A stretch of DNA of 64,000 nt from contig JAFTWB010000024.1 of assembly GCA_017465505.1 (NCBI GenBank), positions 1 through 64,000 of the forward strand, read 5' to 3'. Each line of letters starts with the position of its first letter. The stretch's first letter is position 1. Both the position numbers and the translations under genes were made by a program. Positions 16,029-24,862 of this stretch are shown here, in pieces. The notes under the pieces were generated by a model. It did not search any database. It was not told the origin of the DNA and saw only the letters and a list, made by a program, of their open reading frames with translations. This stretch comes from Clostridia bacterium. Its GTDB lineage: Bacteria > Bacillota > Clostridia > Oscillospirales > Acutalibacteraceae.

Positions 16029-17042
16029 ATGTCTATCAAAGTTGGTATTAACGGTTTCGGTCGTATCGGCCGTCTTGCATTCAGACAGATGTTCGGTGCT
16101 GAGGGCTACGAAGTTGTAGCTATCAACGACCTTACAGCTCCTAAGATGCTTGCTCATCTTCTCAAGTACGATTCTGCTCAGGGCAGATACGCTCTCGCTG
16201 ACAAGGTTCAGAGCACAGACAACTCCATCATCGTTGATGGTAAGGAAATCACAATCTACAAAGAGCCCGATGCAAACAACATCCCCTGGGGTGAGCTCGG
16301 CGTTGACGTAGTTTTAGAGTGCACAGGTTTCTACTGCTCCAAGGAGAAGTCTATGGCTCACATCAATGCAGGTGCTAAGAAGGTTGTTATCTCTGCTCCC
16401 GCAGGCAACGACCTCAAGACAGTTGTATTCTCCGTAAACGAGAACACACTTACAGCAGATGATCAGATCATCTCCGCTGCTTCCTGCACAACAAACTGCC
16501 TCGCTCCTATGGCTAAGGCTCTTAACGACCTCGCTGAGATCCAGAGCGGTATTATGGCTACAATCCACGCTTACACAGGCGATCAGATGATCCTCGACGG
16601 TCCTCACAGAAAGGGCGACCTCAGAAGAGCAAGAGCCGGCGCTGTTAACATCGTTCCCAACTCCACAGGTGCTGCTAAGGCTATCGGTCTTGTTATCCCC
16701 GAGCTCAACGGCAAGCTCATCGGTGCTGCTCAGAGAGTTCCTGTTCCCACAGGTTCTACAACAATCCTCACAGCTGTTGTTAAGGGCAACGTTACTAAGG
16801 ACGACATCAACGCTGCTATGAAGGCTGCTGCTTCCGAGTCCTTCGGTTACAACGAGGACGAGATCGTTTCTTCCGATATCATCGGTATCACATACGGCTC
16901 TCTCTTCGACTCTACTCAGACAATGGCAACTTATATGCCTGAGACAGATACAACTCAGGTTCAGGTTGTTTCCTGGTACGACAACGAGAACTCTTACACA
17001 TCTCAGATGGTAAGAACTATCAAGTACTTCGCAGAGCTTTAA
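16029..17042 (+). CDS. gap: Glyceraldehyde-3-phosphate dehydrogenase
   Basis: The glycolytic enzyme oxidises glyceraldehyde 3-phosphate with NAD and phosphate. The 337-residue sequence has the Rossmann start [16 protein letters not shown], the catalytic ASCTTNC (Cys near 155) and the C-terminal [18 protein letters not shown] is 8-9 bases upstream. Codon choice is strikingly uniform (many ctc, gtt, gct, tcc), as expected for a very highly expressed gene. It is a single-gene unit with its own promoter and terminator. Confidence 0.98.
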   Translation: MSIKVGINGFGRIGRLAFRQMFGAEGYEVVAINDLTAPKMLAHLLKYDSAQGRYALADKVQSTDNSIIVDGKEITIYKEPDANNIPWGELGVDVVLECTGFYCSKEKSMAHINAGAKKVVISAPAGNDLKTVVFSVNENTLTADDQIISAASCTTNCLAPMAKALNDLAEIQSGIMATIHAYTGDQMILDGPHRKGDLRRARAGAVNIVPNSTGAAKAIGLVIPELNGKLIGAAQRVPVPTGSTTILTAVVKGNVTKDDINAAMKAAASESFGYNEDEIVSSDIIGITYGSLFDSTQTMATYMPETDTTQVQVVSWYDNENSYTSQMVRTIKYFAEL

Positions 17043-17058
17043 TTTTAAGTTTGCATTT

Positions 17059-17092
17059 AACGGGTAATCCTTCGGGGTTGCCCGTTTTTTGT
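17059..17092 (+). terminator. gap terminator
   Basis: Arms AACGGG...CCCGTT with inner pairing are followed by TTTTTTGTTTT. The following 17093-17263 stretch is AT-rich and holds nothing recognised. Confidence 0.88.
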
Positions 17093-17263
17093 TTTATTTA
17101 ATAAAACAAAAAAATTTAGCCATTTATGTAAAAATAACCAAAAATTGAGAACTTTTTTGGGTATTGTTATTTTTTCACCAATTTTATAAAGTTAGCCTTA
17201 AAGTATTGGTTAATATTACCAAAGTAACACTTGGATTTTCGTCATTATTATTTTTCTTAAAGG

Positions 17264-17292
17264 TTGAAAAAATTATATAAGTTTGGTAAAAT
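17264..17292 (+). promoter_or_regulatory. Promoter of the glg operon
   Basis: TTGAAA (17264-17269), 17-base spacer, TAAAAT (17287-17292), about 60 bases before the glgB start codon. Confidence 0.65.
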
Positions 17293-17352
17293 AATAAGCG
17301 TGAAATAGTATATCTTATTTTGCGAAATTAACGCATAATGGAGGAGATAGAA

Positions 17353-19515
17353 ATGATTTATCAACTTAATGAAGACAGAGACCACATTCAGCTGTATTAC
17401 GACGGTGACGCCGTCAGAGCCTATGACTTTTTCGGTGCTCATTTGGAGAACTGGGACGGCAGAGATGGCGTAGTGTTCAGAGTTTGGGCACCTAACGCAA
17501 AATCCGTTTCTGTTGTGGGTGACTTCAACAGCTGGAATCAGGAAGCTAACCTGATGTATAAAATCAACGAAGGCGGAATCTGGGAAGTTTTCGTTGAAGG
17601 TATCGGTGCTTTCGCAATCTACAAATTCTGTGTTGAAACTCCCTGGGGCGAGAAGCTCTTAAAGTCAGACCCCTATGCATTCCACACTCAGACAAGACCC
17701 GACAACGCTTCTGTTGTTTACTCTTACAACAATCATATCTGGAGAGATGAACCCTGGTACATCAAGAAGGCTGAGAAGCACCACTTTGAAAAGCCTCTCA
17801 ACATCTATGAGGTACACGCAGGCTCCTGGAGAAAGTATGCCGACGGCAACACATTCTCCTATGCTAAACTGGCTGAAGAGCTTATCCCCTATGTTAAAGA
17901 AATGGGCTACACTCACATTGAGTTTATGCCTATGACCGAGTATCCCTTTGACGGAAGCTGGGGCTATCAGGTAACAGGTTACTTTGCTCCCACATCCCGT
18001 TACGGCTCTCCCGATGACTTTATGGAGTTTATCGACAAGTGCCACGAGGCTGAAATCGGCGTTATTATTGACTGGGTTCCTGCTCACTTCCCCAAAGACG
18101 CTCACGGCTTAGGCCGTTTTGACGGTATCCACTGCTATGAGTACGAGGACAGCCGCAAAGGCGAGCACAAAGAGTGGGGTACATACGTATTTGACTATGC
18201 AAGAAACGAAGTTGTAAGCTTCCTTATCTCCTCTGCAATGTTCTGGGTTGACAAGTATCATATCGATGGTATCCGTGTTGACGCTGTTGCTTCTATGCTC
18301 TACCTTGACTACAACCGCAAAGACGGTGAATGGGTTGCCAACTGCTTCGGCGGCAAGGAGCACCTTGAGGCTGTTGAGTTCCTTAAGAGACTCAACACAG
18401 CTTTACATCTGCACCACCCCGGCATTATGATGATTGCTGAGGAAAGCACAAGCTGGCCTATGGTTACACGCCCTGTTTATGACGGCGGCTTAGGCTTTGA
18501 CTACAAGTGGAATATGGGCTGGATGAACGATATGCTTCATTATATGTCCCTTGATCCCCTCTGGAGACCTTTCCACCACGACAACCTTACATTCAGCTTC
18601 CTTTATGCTTTCTCTGAGAAGTTCTTACTGCCCATCTCCCACGATGAGGTAGTTTACGGCAAGGGCTCTCTCATTAACAAAATGCCCGGCGACTACGATA
18701 TGAAGTTCGCAGGTGTAAGAGTATTCTACTCCTATATGATGGCTCACCCCGGTAAAAAGCTCACATTTATGGGCTCTGAAATCGGTCAGTTCGACGAGTG
18801 GCAGTGCGAGAACGAGATTCAGTGGGGCTTGCTCCAGTATGAGAAGCACCAGAAGCTGAACCACTTCTTTGCTGATATCAACAAGTTCTACAAGGACAAC
18901 ACTCCTATGCACACTGTTGACTTCAACTGGGAAGGCTTCAACTGGATTCATCACGATGACTACAACCAGTCTGTTATTGCATTCCGCAGAATCGACACAG
19001 AGGGCAATGACATTGTTGTAATTTGCAACTTCCAGCCTATGTACCGTGAGAATTACAGCATTGGCGTTCCCAGGTACGGTGTATACTCAGAGGTATTTAA
19101 CTCTGACGATATTCAGTACGGCGGTAACGGTATTTCTAACGGTCAGGAAATCAAAACTTCTGAAGACGGCTTACACGGTCTTGACCAGTCCATTACACTT
19201 AACCTGCCCCCTATGAGTGCAATTTACCTCAAGTGTACTTCTGAGGCTGAGAATCCCCGTGTTAAGAGAGAAGCAGAAGAGGCCGCCAAGAAGGCTGAAG
19301 CCGAAAAGAAGGCTGCTGCCAAGAAAAAGGCTGCTAAGAAAACAACAACCGCAAAGAAAACTACTGCAAAGAAGACAACTGCAAAAGCAGAAACAACTGC
19401 AGAGAAAAAGCCCGCAACAAAAAAGACAACAACAAAAAAGACTGAAACTAAGGCTGCTGCAAAACCCAAAACAACAAAAGCTAAGGTTGAAAAGACAGAA
19501 GCTGACAAAAAGTAA
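17353..19515 (+). CDS. glgB: 1,4-alpha-glucan branching enzyme with a lysine-rich C-terminal tail
   Basis: GlgB makes the alpha-1,6 branches of glycogen. The 720-residue protein starts at ATG 17353 behind GGAGGAGA. It has an N-terminal CBM48 (VVFRVWAPNAKSVSVVGDFNSWN split around residues 34-57), then the GH13 barrel with nucleophile in DGIRVDAVASM, acid/base in IAEEST and region IV LPISHDEVVYGKGSL. A normal beta domain ends at PPMSAIYLKC; after it come about 85 extra residues made of Lys, Ala and Thr (AAKKKAAKKTTTAKKTTAKK), like histone H1 or AlgP tails and not part of usual GlgB. First gene of glgBCDA. Confidence 0.95.
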   Translation: MIYQLNEDRDHIQLYYDGDAVRAYDFFGAHLENWDGRDGVVFRVWAPNAKSVSVVGDFNSWNQEANLMYKINEGGIWEVFVEGIGAFAIYKFCVETPWGEKLLKSDPYAFHTQTRPDNASVVYSYNNHIWRDEPWYIKKAEKHHFEKPLNIYEVHAGSWRKYADGNTFSYAKLAEELIPYVKEMGYTHIEFMPMTEYPFDGSWGYQVTGYFAPTSRYGSPDDFMEFIDKCHEAEIGVIIDWVPAHFPKDAHGLGRFDGIHCYEYEDSRKGEHKEWGTYVFDYARNEVVSFLISSAMFWVDKYHIDGIRVDAVASMLYLDYNRKDGEWVANCFGGKEHLEAVEFLKRLNTALHLHHPGIMMIAEESTSWPMVTRPVYDGGLGFDYKWNMGWMNDMLHYMSLDPLWRPFHHDNLTFSFLYAFSEKFLLPISHDEVVYGKGSLINKMPGDYDMKFAGVRVFYSYMMAHPGKKLTFMGSEIGQFDEWQCENEIQWGLLQYEKHQKLNHFFADINKFYKDNTPMHTVDFNWEGFNWIHHDDYNQSVIAFRRIDTEGNDIVVICNFQPMYRENYSIGVPRYGVYSEVFNSDDIQYGGNGISNGQEIKTSEDGLHGLDQSITLNLPPMSAIYLKCTSEAENPRVKREAEEAAKKAEAEKKAAAKKKAAKKTTTAKKTTAKKTTAKAETTAEKKPATKKTTTKKTETKAAAKPKTTKAKVEKTEADKK
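19255..19512 (+). repeat. Low-complexity coding segment of glgB (Lys/Ala/Thr tail)
   Basis: Repeated short units encode AKKTT, KKTTA and EKK motifs. The predicted charge is strongly positive, in contrast to the acidic enzyme body. Confidence 0.85.
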
Positions 19516-19537
19516 GCCTCGGTTCGTGTAAAATTAA

Positions 19538-19570
19538 CGGGCGAAGTATAATACCTTTATGCTTCGCCCG
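19538..19570 (+). terminator. Hairpin between glgB and glgC
   Basis: Arms CGGGCGAAG and CTTCGCCCG around 15 bases, followed by only a short weak T-run. It may be a leaky terminator or a processing/stability element that sets the glgB:glgC ratio. Confidence 0.6.
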
Positions 19571-19622
19571 ATTTATTGAATTTTAAGCAACTCAATTACT
19601 TAAAAGGTAAGAAGGTGTAACT

Positions 19623-20819
19623 ATGTATCCTAAACAAGAGGTGGTAGCCATGCTGCTGGCAGGCGGTCAGGGCTCCCGACTCGGTGTACTTACAAAAAAG
19701 CTTGCCAAGCCTGCCGTTCCTTTCGGCGGTAAGTACAGAATTATTGATTTTCCCCTTTCTAACTGTGCAAATTCCGGTATCGAGGCTGTTGGTGTTCTTA
19801 CACAGTATCAGCCCTTGGTGCTTAATGAATATATAGGCAACGGTCAGCCCTGGGATCTGGACGGTATGCACTCAGGTGTTACCTGTCTGAGCCCTTATCA
19901 GGCTGTTGAGGGTGCAGAGTGGTACTCAGGCACAGCCAATGCCATTTATCAGAACATCGCATACATAGACAGATATCATCCCGACTATGTGGTTATTCTT
20001 TCGGGCGATCACATCTACAAGATGGACTACTCCGAAATGATTGCTTACCACAAGGAAAAGGGTGCTGACTGTACCATTGCGGTTATTGATGTTTCTATAG
20101 AAGAAGCCAGCCGTTTCGGTATTCTCAACACTAATCCCGACGGCTCTATTTATGAATTTGACGAAAAACCTGCTCATCCCAAGAGCACCAACGCTTCAAT
20201 GGGTATCTATGTTTTCAGCTGGGATAAGCTGAGAAAGTATCTTATTGAGGACGAGGCTGACTCAAGCTCCAGTCACGACTTCGGTAAGAACGTTCTTCCC
20301 AAAATGCTTGAAGCTGGAGAGAAGATGTTTGCCTATCCCTTTGAGGGCTACTGGAAGGATGTTGGTACTATAGACAGCCTCTGGGACGCAAATATGGATA
20401 TTCTTAATCCCAATGTAGGTCTTGACCTTAAAAATGTATATTCCAGAAACCCAATGATGCCTCCTCATCACATCGGCGAAAATGCAGAGATTCAGAACTC
20501 TATGCTGACTGACGGCTGTGATGTTGACGGCAAGCTTGAGTTTTCTGTTCTTTTCTCAGGCGTTAAAATCGCCAAAAACGCTGAGGTAAACTCTTCTATA
20601 ATTATGCCCGGTGCAGTTATTGAAGAGGGTGCCAGGGTGCTGTACTCCATCGTAGCTGAAAATGCTCACATCGGCAAAAACGCCGTTATCGGCGGTTATC
20701 CCGAGGATTATCCCAACAGGGACGACTGGGGCGTGGCAGTTATTGGTGCAGGCGTTAAGATTGCTGAGGGTACAAAGGTTGTGCCTAAAGCTATGATCGA
20801 GAAAGACGTGGAGGTGTAA
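19623..20819 (+). CDS. glgC: Glucose-1-phosphate adenylyltransferase, catalytic subunit
   Basis: The enzyme makes ADP-glucose, the glucosyl donor for glycogen. The 398-residue sequence has the nucleotide-binding [14 protein letters not shown] at about 11-24, [15 protein letters not shown], the substrate segment around FDEKPAHPK and the C-terminal left-handed beta-helix with [10 protein letters not shown]-type hexapeptides. It starts at the ATG behind AAGAAGGTG. It is 2 bases from glgD, so the two subunits should be made together. Confidence 0.96.
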   Translation: MYPKQEVVAMLLAGGQGSRLGVLTKKLAKPAVPFGGKYRIIDFPLSNCANSGIEAVGVLTQYQPLVLNEYIGNGQPWDLDGMHSGVTCLSPYQAVEGAEWYSGTANAIYQNIAYIDRYHPDYVVILSGDHIYKMDYSEMIAYHKEKGADCTIAVIDVSIEEASRFGILNTNPDGSIYEFDEKPAHPKSTNASMGIYVFSWDKLRKYLIEDEADSSSSHDFGKNVLPKMLEAGEKMFAYPFEGYWKDVGTIDSLWDANMDILNPNVGLDLKNVYSRNPMMPPHHIGENAEIQNSMLTDGCDVDGKLEFSVLFSGVKIAKNAEVNSSIIMPGAVIEEGARVLYSIVAENAHIGKNAVIGGYPEDYPNRDDWGVAVIGAGVKIAEGTKVVPKAMIEKDVEV

Positions 20820-20821
20820 AT

Positions 20822-21931
20822 ATGTCAATAAATAAATTAGCAGGTATTATCTTTGCAAATTTAGGTGATGAAAAGCTTCCTGAGCTTACCTCCAAAAGAA
20901 GTCTGGGCAGTGTGCCCTTCGGTGGAAAGTACCGTCTTATTGACTTCTCTCTTTCAAATATGAGTAACTCAGGTATCAACAATGTTGGTATCATTACAAA
21001 AAACAACTTCCACTCTCTTATGGACCACATAGGCTCAGGTCAAGCCTGGGATTTATCTAAACGCAGAAGCGGCGTTTCCATCCTCTCCCCTTATAACGGC
21101 AACTCCTTCGAAAACCGTATTATGGCTCTTTATCAGCTTCACGGTTACTTTGAGCACCTTAAGGAAAATTACATTGTAATCGCTTCCTGCGAGTGTATCC
21201 AGAATTTTGACTATCAGAAGTTCTTTGAATATCATCTGAAGAAGGGCTCTGACATTACTATTGCATACCAGAAAATGACTATTCCCGAGGGCGAAACCGC
21301 TCCTCTTGCCCTTGATATTGATGAGCAGGGTAAAATCACTGATATGCTCATTAAGTTTAACGGCGGCGAAGAGTGCAATATGGCTATCAGCTCTGTTCTT
21401 ATTAAAAAGGATTTGCTTATGAATCTGGTTAAGAAGTGCGTAAGCGCAAATACTCTTAACTTCAGACAAAATGTTCTTCAGGATAACGTTAAGAAGCTGA
21501 ATATGTACGGCTACGAAGTAACAGGCTACTGCGAACATATAGCTTCCATTGCTGATTACTACAGAGTTAATATGAGCCTTATGTCAAGTGAGGTAAGAGA
21601 AGAAGTTTTCAATCCCTTAAGGCCTATTTACACCAAAGTAAGAGACGATATGCCTACCCGCTATGGCTTAACCAGTAAGGTAAAGGGCTCTCTTGTAGCT
21701 CAGGGCTGTAAGATTGACGGCGAGGTTGAGGGCTCTATCCTTTCCAAAGGCGTAACAGTAGGCAAAGGCAGTGTTATCAAGAACTGCATTATTATGCAGG
21801 ACACCCAAATCGGCGAAAACTGCAACTTAAGCTACGCAATCATTGACAAGGATGTTGTTATTCAGCCTAACCGCTCTTTAATGGGCTTTGAAACATATCC
21901 CATCTACATTGCCAAGCAGACAATTATCTAA
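20822..21931 (+). CDS. glgD: GlgD, non-catalytic subunit of ADP-glucose pyrophosphorylase
   Basis: The 369-residue paralogue of GlgC shares the fold ([21 protein letters not shown]) and the beta-helix end, but its N-terminal loop reads IIFANLGDEKLPELTSKR in place of the GGxGxRL loop, so it should not catalyse the reaction. In Firmicutes GlgD joins GlgC in a heterotetramer and raises its activity. Gene order C-D-A with short gaps fits that role. Confidence 0.94.
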   Translation: MSINKLAGIIFANLGDEKLPELTSKRSLGSVPFGGKYRLIDFSLSNMSNSGINNVGIITKNNFHSLMDHIGSGQAWDLSKRRSGVSILSPYNGNSFENRIMALYQLHGYFEHLKENYIVIASCECIQNFDYQKFFEYHLKKGSDITIAYQKMTIPEGETAPLALDIDEQGKITDMLIKFNGGEECNMAISSVLIKKDLLMNLVKKCVSANTLNFRQNVLQDNVKKLNMYGYEVTGYCEHIASIADYYRVNMSLMSSEVREEVFNPLRPIYTKVRDDMPTRYGLTSKVKGSLVAQGCKIDGEVEGSILSKGVTVGKGSVIKNCIIMQDTQIGENCNLSYAIIDKDVVIQPNRSLMGFETYPIYIAKQTII

Positions 21932-21961
21932 CCAAATACATTCAGGAAGGAATGGTTTCAT

Positions 21962-23389
21962 ATGAAAATACTTTATTGTACCTCTGAGGCTAACCCCTTT
22001 GCAGGCTCAGGCGGTCTTGCTGACGTAGCAGGCAGCCTTCCCCCTACTCTTTGCAGAAAGGGTCAGGATTGCAGAATCGTAATGCCTCTTTACGGTACTA
22101 TCCCCTATGAGCTCAAGTGCTCTATGAACTTTATCACAAACTTTACTGTTCCCGTTGCATGGCGTCATCAGTACTGCGGTCTTTTCTGGGCAAGACACAA
22201 CGACTGCACATACTACTTCATTGACAACGAGTACTACTTCCAGAGAGATAAGCTTTACGGATTCTATGACGATGCCGAGAGATTTGCATTCTTCTCAAGA
22301 GCTGTTCTTGAAATGCTTCCTTACATCGACTTCCATCCCGACATTATCCACTCTAACGACTGGCAGACTGCCTTGATTCCCACTTACTACTACCTCTTCT
22401 ACTCCAAGAATCCTTGGTATTACAACATCAAAAATATCTTTACAATTCACAACATTCAGTATCAGGGTATGTACGGCTGGGATGTTAACACAGAGTGCGT
22501 TGGTATTCCCGAGAGTGAGCAGAAAATCCTTGAGATGGACGGCAAGCTCAATATGGTTAAGGGTGCTATCCAAACTGCTGTAAGAGTTACAACTGTTTCT
22601 CCCGAGTACGCTATGGAGATTAAAGACCCCTGGTTCTCTCACGGTCTTCACCATCCTCTTAACAACAATCACTACAAAATCTGCGGTATCTTAAACGGCA
22701 TTGAGCCCAGAGATTGGGACCCTGCTACCGACTATCACCTTTACAGGAATTACACTATGGACGATATGAGCGGTAAGGGCGAGTGTAAACGTGCACTTCA
22801 GGAAAGACTTGGCCTTGAGCAGAGATGGGATGTTCCCCTTGTTGCTATGGTTACCCGTCTTGTTTCTCACAAGGGTCTTGACCTTGTTCGTGACAGCCTT
22901 GAGAATCTCCTTAACACAGAGAATATGCAGTTTATCGTTTTAGGTACAGGCGACAAGGAGTACGAGGACTTCTTCAGAACAATGCAGTGGAAATATCCGG
23001 GCAGAGTTTGCTTCTGCAACGGCTTTATCCCTGAGCTTGCAAGAAAGTTCTACTCCGGTGCTGATATCTTCCTTATGCCCAGTAAGTCTGAGCCTTGCGG
23101 TCTTGCACAGATGATTGCATTAAGATACGGTACAATTCCTGTTGTAAGAGAAGTTGGCGGTCTTAAGAACTCTGTATTTGACAGTGCTTCTGGTCACGGC
23201 AACGGCTTCACATTTGCTAACTACACTGCTGACGATATGGCTCACGCTCTCAGACGTGCCCTCTGGGGTATTCAGGACGAAGCAGGCTGGAAGAGCCTTA
23301 TGTGGAGAGCTATGATGAGCAACAACTCCTGGGACAGAAGTGCCAACGACTACATCGTAGTATATCAGGACACTCTCAACTGGGCCTGA
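21962..23389 (+). CDS. glgA: Glycogen synthase
   Basis: GlgA is the GT5 glucosyltransferase that extends alpha-1,4 chains from ADP-glucose. The 475-residue protein has the usual length; the C-terminal domain shows SKSEPCGLAQMIALRYGTIPVVREVGGL with the E-x7-E-like substrate site and STDxG-like elements. In the N-terminal loop the usual KTGGL reads GSGGL (ANPFAGSGGLADVAGSLP), so the conserved lysine is glycine; variants of this loop occur in other Clostridia. RBS AGGAAGG is upstream. Last gene of glgBCDA. Confidence 0.95.
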   Translation: MKILYCTSEANPFAGSGGLADVAGSLPPTLCRKGQDCRIVMPLYGTIPYELKCSMNFITNFTVPVAWRHQYCGLFWARHNDCTYYFIDNEYYFQRDKLYGFYDDAERFAFFSRAVLEMLPYIDFHPDIIHSNDWQTALIPTYYYLFYSKNPWYYNIKNIFTIHNIQYQGMYGWDVNTECVGIPESEQKILEMDGKLNMVKGAIQTAVRVTTVSPEYAMEIKDPWFSHGLHHPLNNNHYKICGILNGIEPRDWDPATDYHLYRNYTMDDMSGKGECKRALQERLGLEQRWDVPLVAMVTRLVSHKGLDLVRDSLENLLNTENMQFIVLGTGDKEYEDFFRTMQWKYPGRVCFCNGFIPELARKFYSGADIFLMPSKSEPCGLAQMIALRYGTIPVVREVGGLKNSVFDSASGHGNGFTFANYTADDMAHALRRALWGIQDEAGWKSLMWRAMMSNNSWDRSANDYIVVYQDTLNWA

Positions 23390-23518
23390 GTGGGTTAGCC
23401 ACCCACGGGGCTACACCGCCTTTTGAAAGGGACATTTAAAAATGAACTCTGATTAACGGCGGGTATAAAACGACATAAAGTAAGCACTTACGGTTTTAAT
23501 TAACTGTAAGTGCTTTTT
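23390..23518 (+). repeat. Structured intergenic repeat, copy A
   Basis: Copy A starts with GTGGGT-TAGCC-ACCCAC, then CCGCCTTTTGAAAGGGACATT, a paired GGCGG about 35 bases later, and the hairpin AAGCACTTAC/GTAAGTGCTT (23482-23491/23506-23515) with a T-run. It also serves as terminator for glgA. The same sequence recurs at 23521-23645 and, inverted, at 24680-24862. Confidence 0.8.
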
Positions 23519-23520
23519 CC

Positions 23521-23645
23521 GTTAGCCACGGTGGGCAATTCCGCCTTTTGAAAGGCTTGCTTTAGAGTCAACTTTTCATTAACGGCGGTTATAAACCAAC
23601 ATAAATTAAGCACTTACGGTTTTATTTAACTGTAAGTGCTTTTTA
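23521..23645 (+). repeat. Structured intergenic repeat, copy B
   Basis: Begins GTTAGCCACGGTGGGCAATT, then CCGCCTTTTGAAAGG, a diverged middle, AACGGCGG, and the same AAGCACTTAC/GTAAGTGCTT hairpin (23608-23617/23632-23641). It lies head-to-tail behind copy A. The following 23646-23766 stretch is AT-rich with no gene. Confidence 0.8.
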
Positions 23646-23766
23646 TTTGCCTAATTTGGCAACTTGTGTATCTGTGCAGGCAACTTGCGTTTTGAAGTAT
23701 TGCATTTAAAATTAAATTTAATATAATAATGTCAGTAGCTACGAAACTTAAACAGAGGTGTGGATA

Positions 23767-24219
23767 GTGGAAATTAAACTTATAGAAAACCCAAAACTCA
23801 GCAAAACAATAATCACAATAGAATGTAAAGAAACAGACGAAAAGATTCTTCATATAATTCATCTTATAAAAAGTGCTGACGCCAAAGGCAAGAAGATAGT
23901 AGGCATTAAAGATGACGAAACCTACTGCTTAGAACCTGATGAAATTCTTTATTTTGAATCGGTGGACAGAAAAACTTTCTGCTACACAGAAAAGTCTGTT
24001 TTTGAAACTGATTTGAAGCTCTACGAACTGGAGGAGTTTGCTTATACTGATTTTATGAGGATTTCAAAATCTACGGTAGTAAATCTTAACCGCATTAAAT
24101 CTATAAGACCTGACTTTGGCGGCAAGATTCTTGCCACAATGGAAAACAGCGAAAAGATTTATGTGTCCAGACAATATGCAAATGAATTTAAAAACAAACT
24201 TGGTATCGGAGGTAAATAA
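23767..24219 (+). CDS. LytTR-domain transcriptional regulator
   Basis: The 150-residue protein has an N-terminal half of mixed character and a C-terminal LytTR DNA-binding domain (about 55-150; EILYFESVDRKTFCY, FMRISKSTVVNLNRIKSI, VSRQYANEFK). It has no receiver domain. The GTG at 23767 is chosen for the AGAGGTG 6 bases upstream. It overlaps the RBS of a DUF3021-type membrane protein gene; such LytTR-DUF3021 pairs are common in Firmicutes, the membrane partner being thought to restrain the regulator, which often activates its own operon. Confidence 0.88.
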   Translation: MEIKLIENPKLSKTIITIECKETDEKILHIIHLIKSADAKGKKIVGIKDDETYCLEPDEILYFESVDRKTFCYTEKSVFETDLKLYELEEFAYTDFMRISKSTVVNLNRIKSIRPDFGGKILATMENSEKIYVSRQYANEFKNKLGIGGK

Positions 24220-24220
24220 A

Positions 24221-24679
24221 ATGAAAAAGAAAATGAAGGAGTTTTTTGCAAAACTTCCCCAGTCAATTATGCTTATTTTTGGTATTATGATGATTGTGTT
24301 CACAAGCGTTGCTTTTATAAACGGCTTTGAGACGGTGTCCGTATACAGAATTTTTCAACTTTTGGGCATTGCGGTAATTGCAGGAGCGTTAATGCTTGTT
24401 GCTTTCAGCGATATTTTTATCAAAAAGATGAATCAGATTTTAAGAGCAGTTATCTTTATGATTCCCCTTATGATAACAACTCTTGTATTCGCTTTGGCTT
24501 TTTCCTGGTTTTCCACAGGCAATATCAAATCCTGGGCGATCTTTATCACAATTTTCCTTGTGTGCTTTGCAGGCTGCTTTGTAATTTTTCTTATTATCAA
24601 TTTCATTGAGAAGCTTATCAGAGGCAAAAAATACACAGAAAAGCTTAAGGAATATCAGAATAAAAAGAATACAGACTAA
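24221..24679 (+). CDS. DUF3021-like membrane protein
   Basis: A 152-residue protein with four hydrophobic segments (for example SIMLIFGIMMIVFTSVAFI and WAIFITIFLVCFAGCFVIFL) and a basic tail. It starts 2 bases after the LytTR stop with its RBS (GGAGG) inside that gene. The family has no catalytic motif; the pairing suggests it binds the LytTR protein at the membrane. The pair is enclosed by copies B and C of the structured repeat. Confidence 0.82.
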   Translation: MKKKMKEFFAKLPQSIMLIFGIMMIVFTSVAFINGFETVSVYRIFQLLGIAVIAGALMLVAFSDIFIKKMNQILRAVIFMIPLMITTLVFALAFSWFSTGNIKSWAIFITIFLVCFAGCFVIFLIINFIEKLIRGKKYTEKLKEYQNKKNTD

Positions 24680-24862
24680 ACACAAAAGCACTTACAGCTA
24701 TAAAACTGTAAGTGCTTTTTTATGTTGGTTTACACCCGCCGTTAATCGGAGTTTATTTTTAAATGTCCCTTTCAAAAGGCGGAATTGCCTACCGCGGCTA
24801 GCGGTCGGAATTGCCTACCGTGGCTAACGGTCGGAATTGCCCTGTGGGTGGCTGACCCACTT
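24680..24862 (-). repeat. Structured intergenic repeat, copy C (inverted)
   Basis: The reverse complement repeats copy A almost base for base in CCGCCTTTTGAAAGGGACATT, GATTAACGGCGGGT and the AAGCACTTAC/GTAAGTGCTT hairpin (24686-24717). It is longer because a 26-bp unit starting CGGAATTGCCTACCG is repeated in tandem (24780-24805, 24806-24831, partial from 24832). The hairpin with its T-run also ends the DUF3021 transcript. Confidence 0.82.

Noticed and set aside
19224-19508. Minus-strand hydrophobic ORF opposite the glgB tail
   Set aside because: Antisense of Lys codons gives Phe/Leu-rich sequence; no RBS or context.
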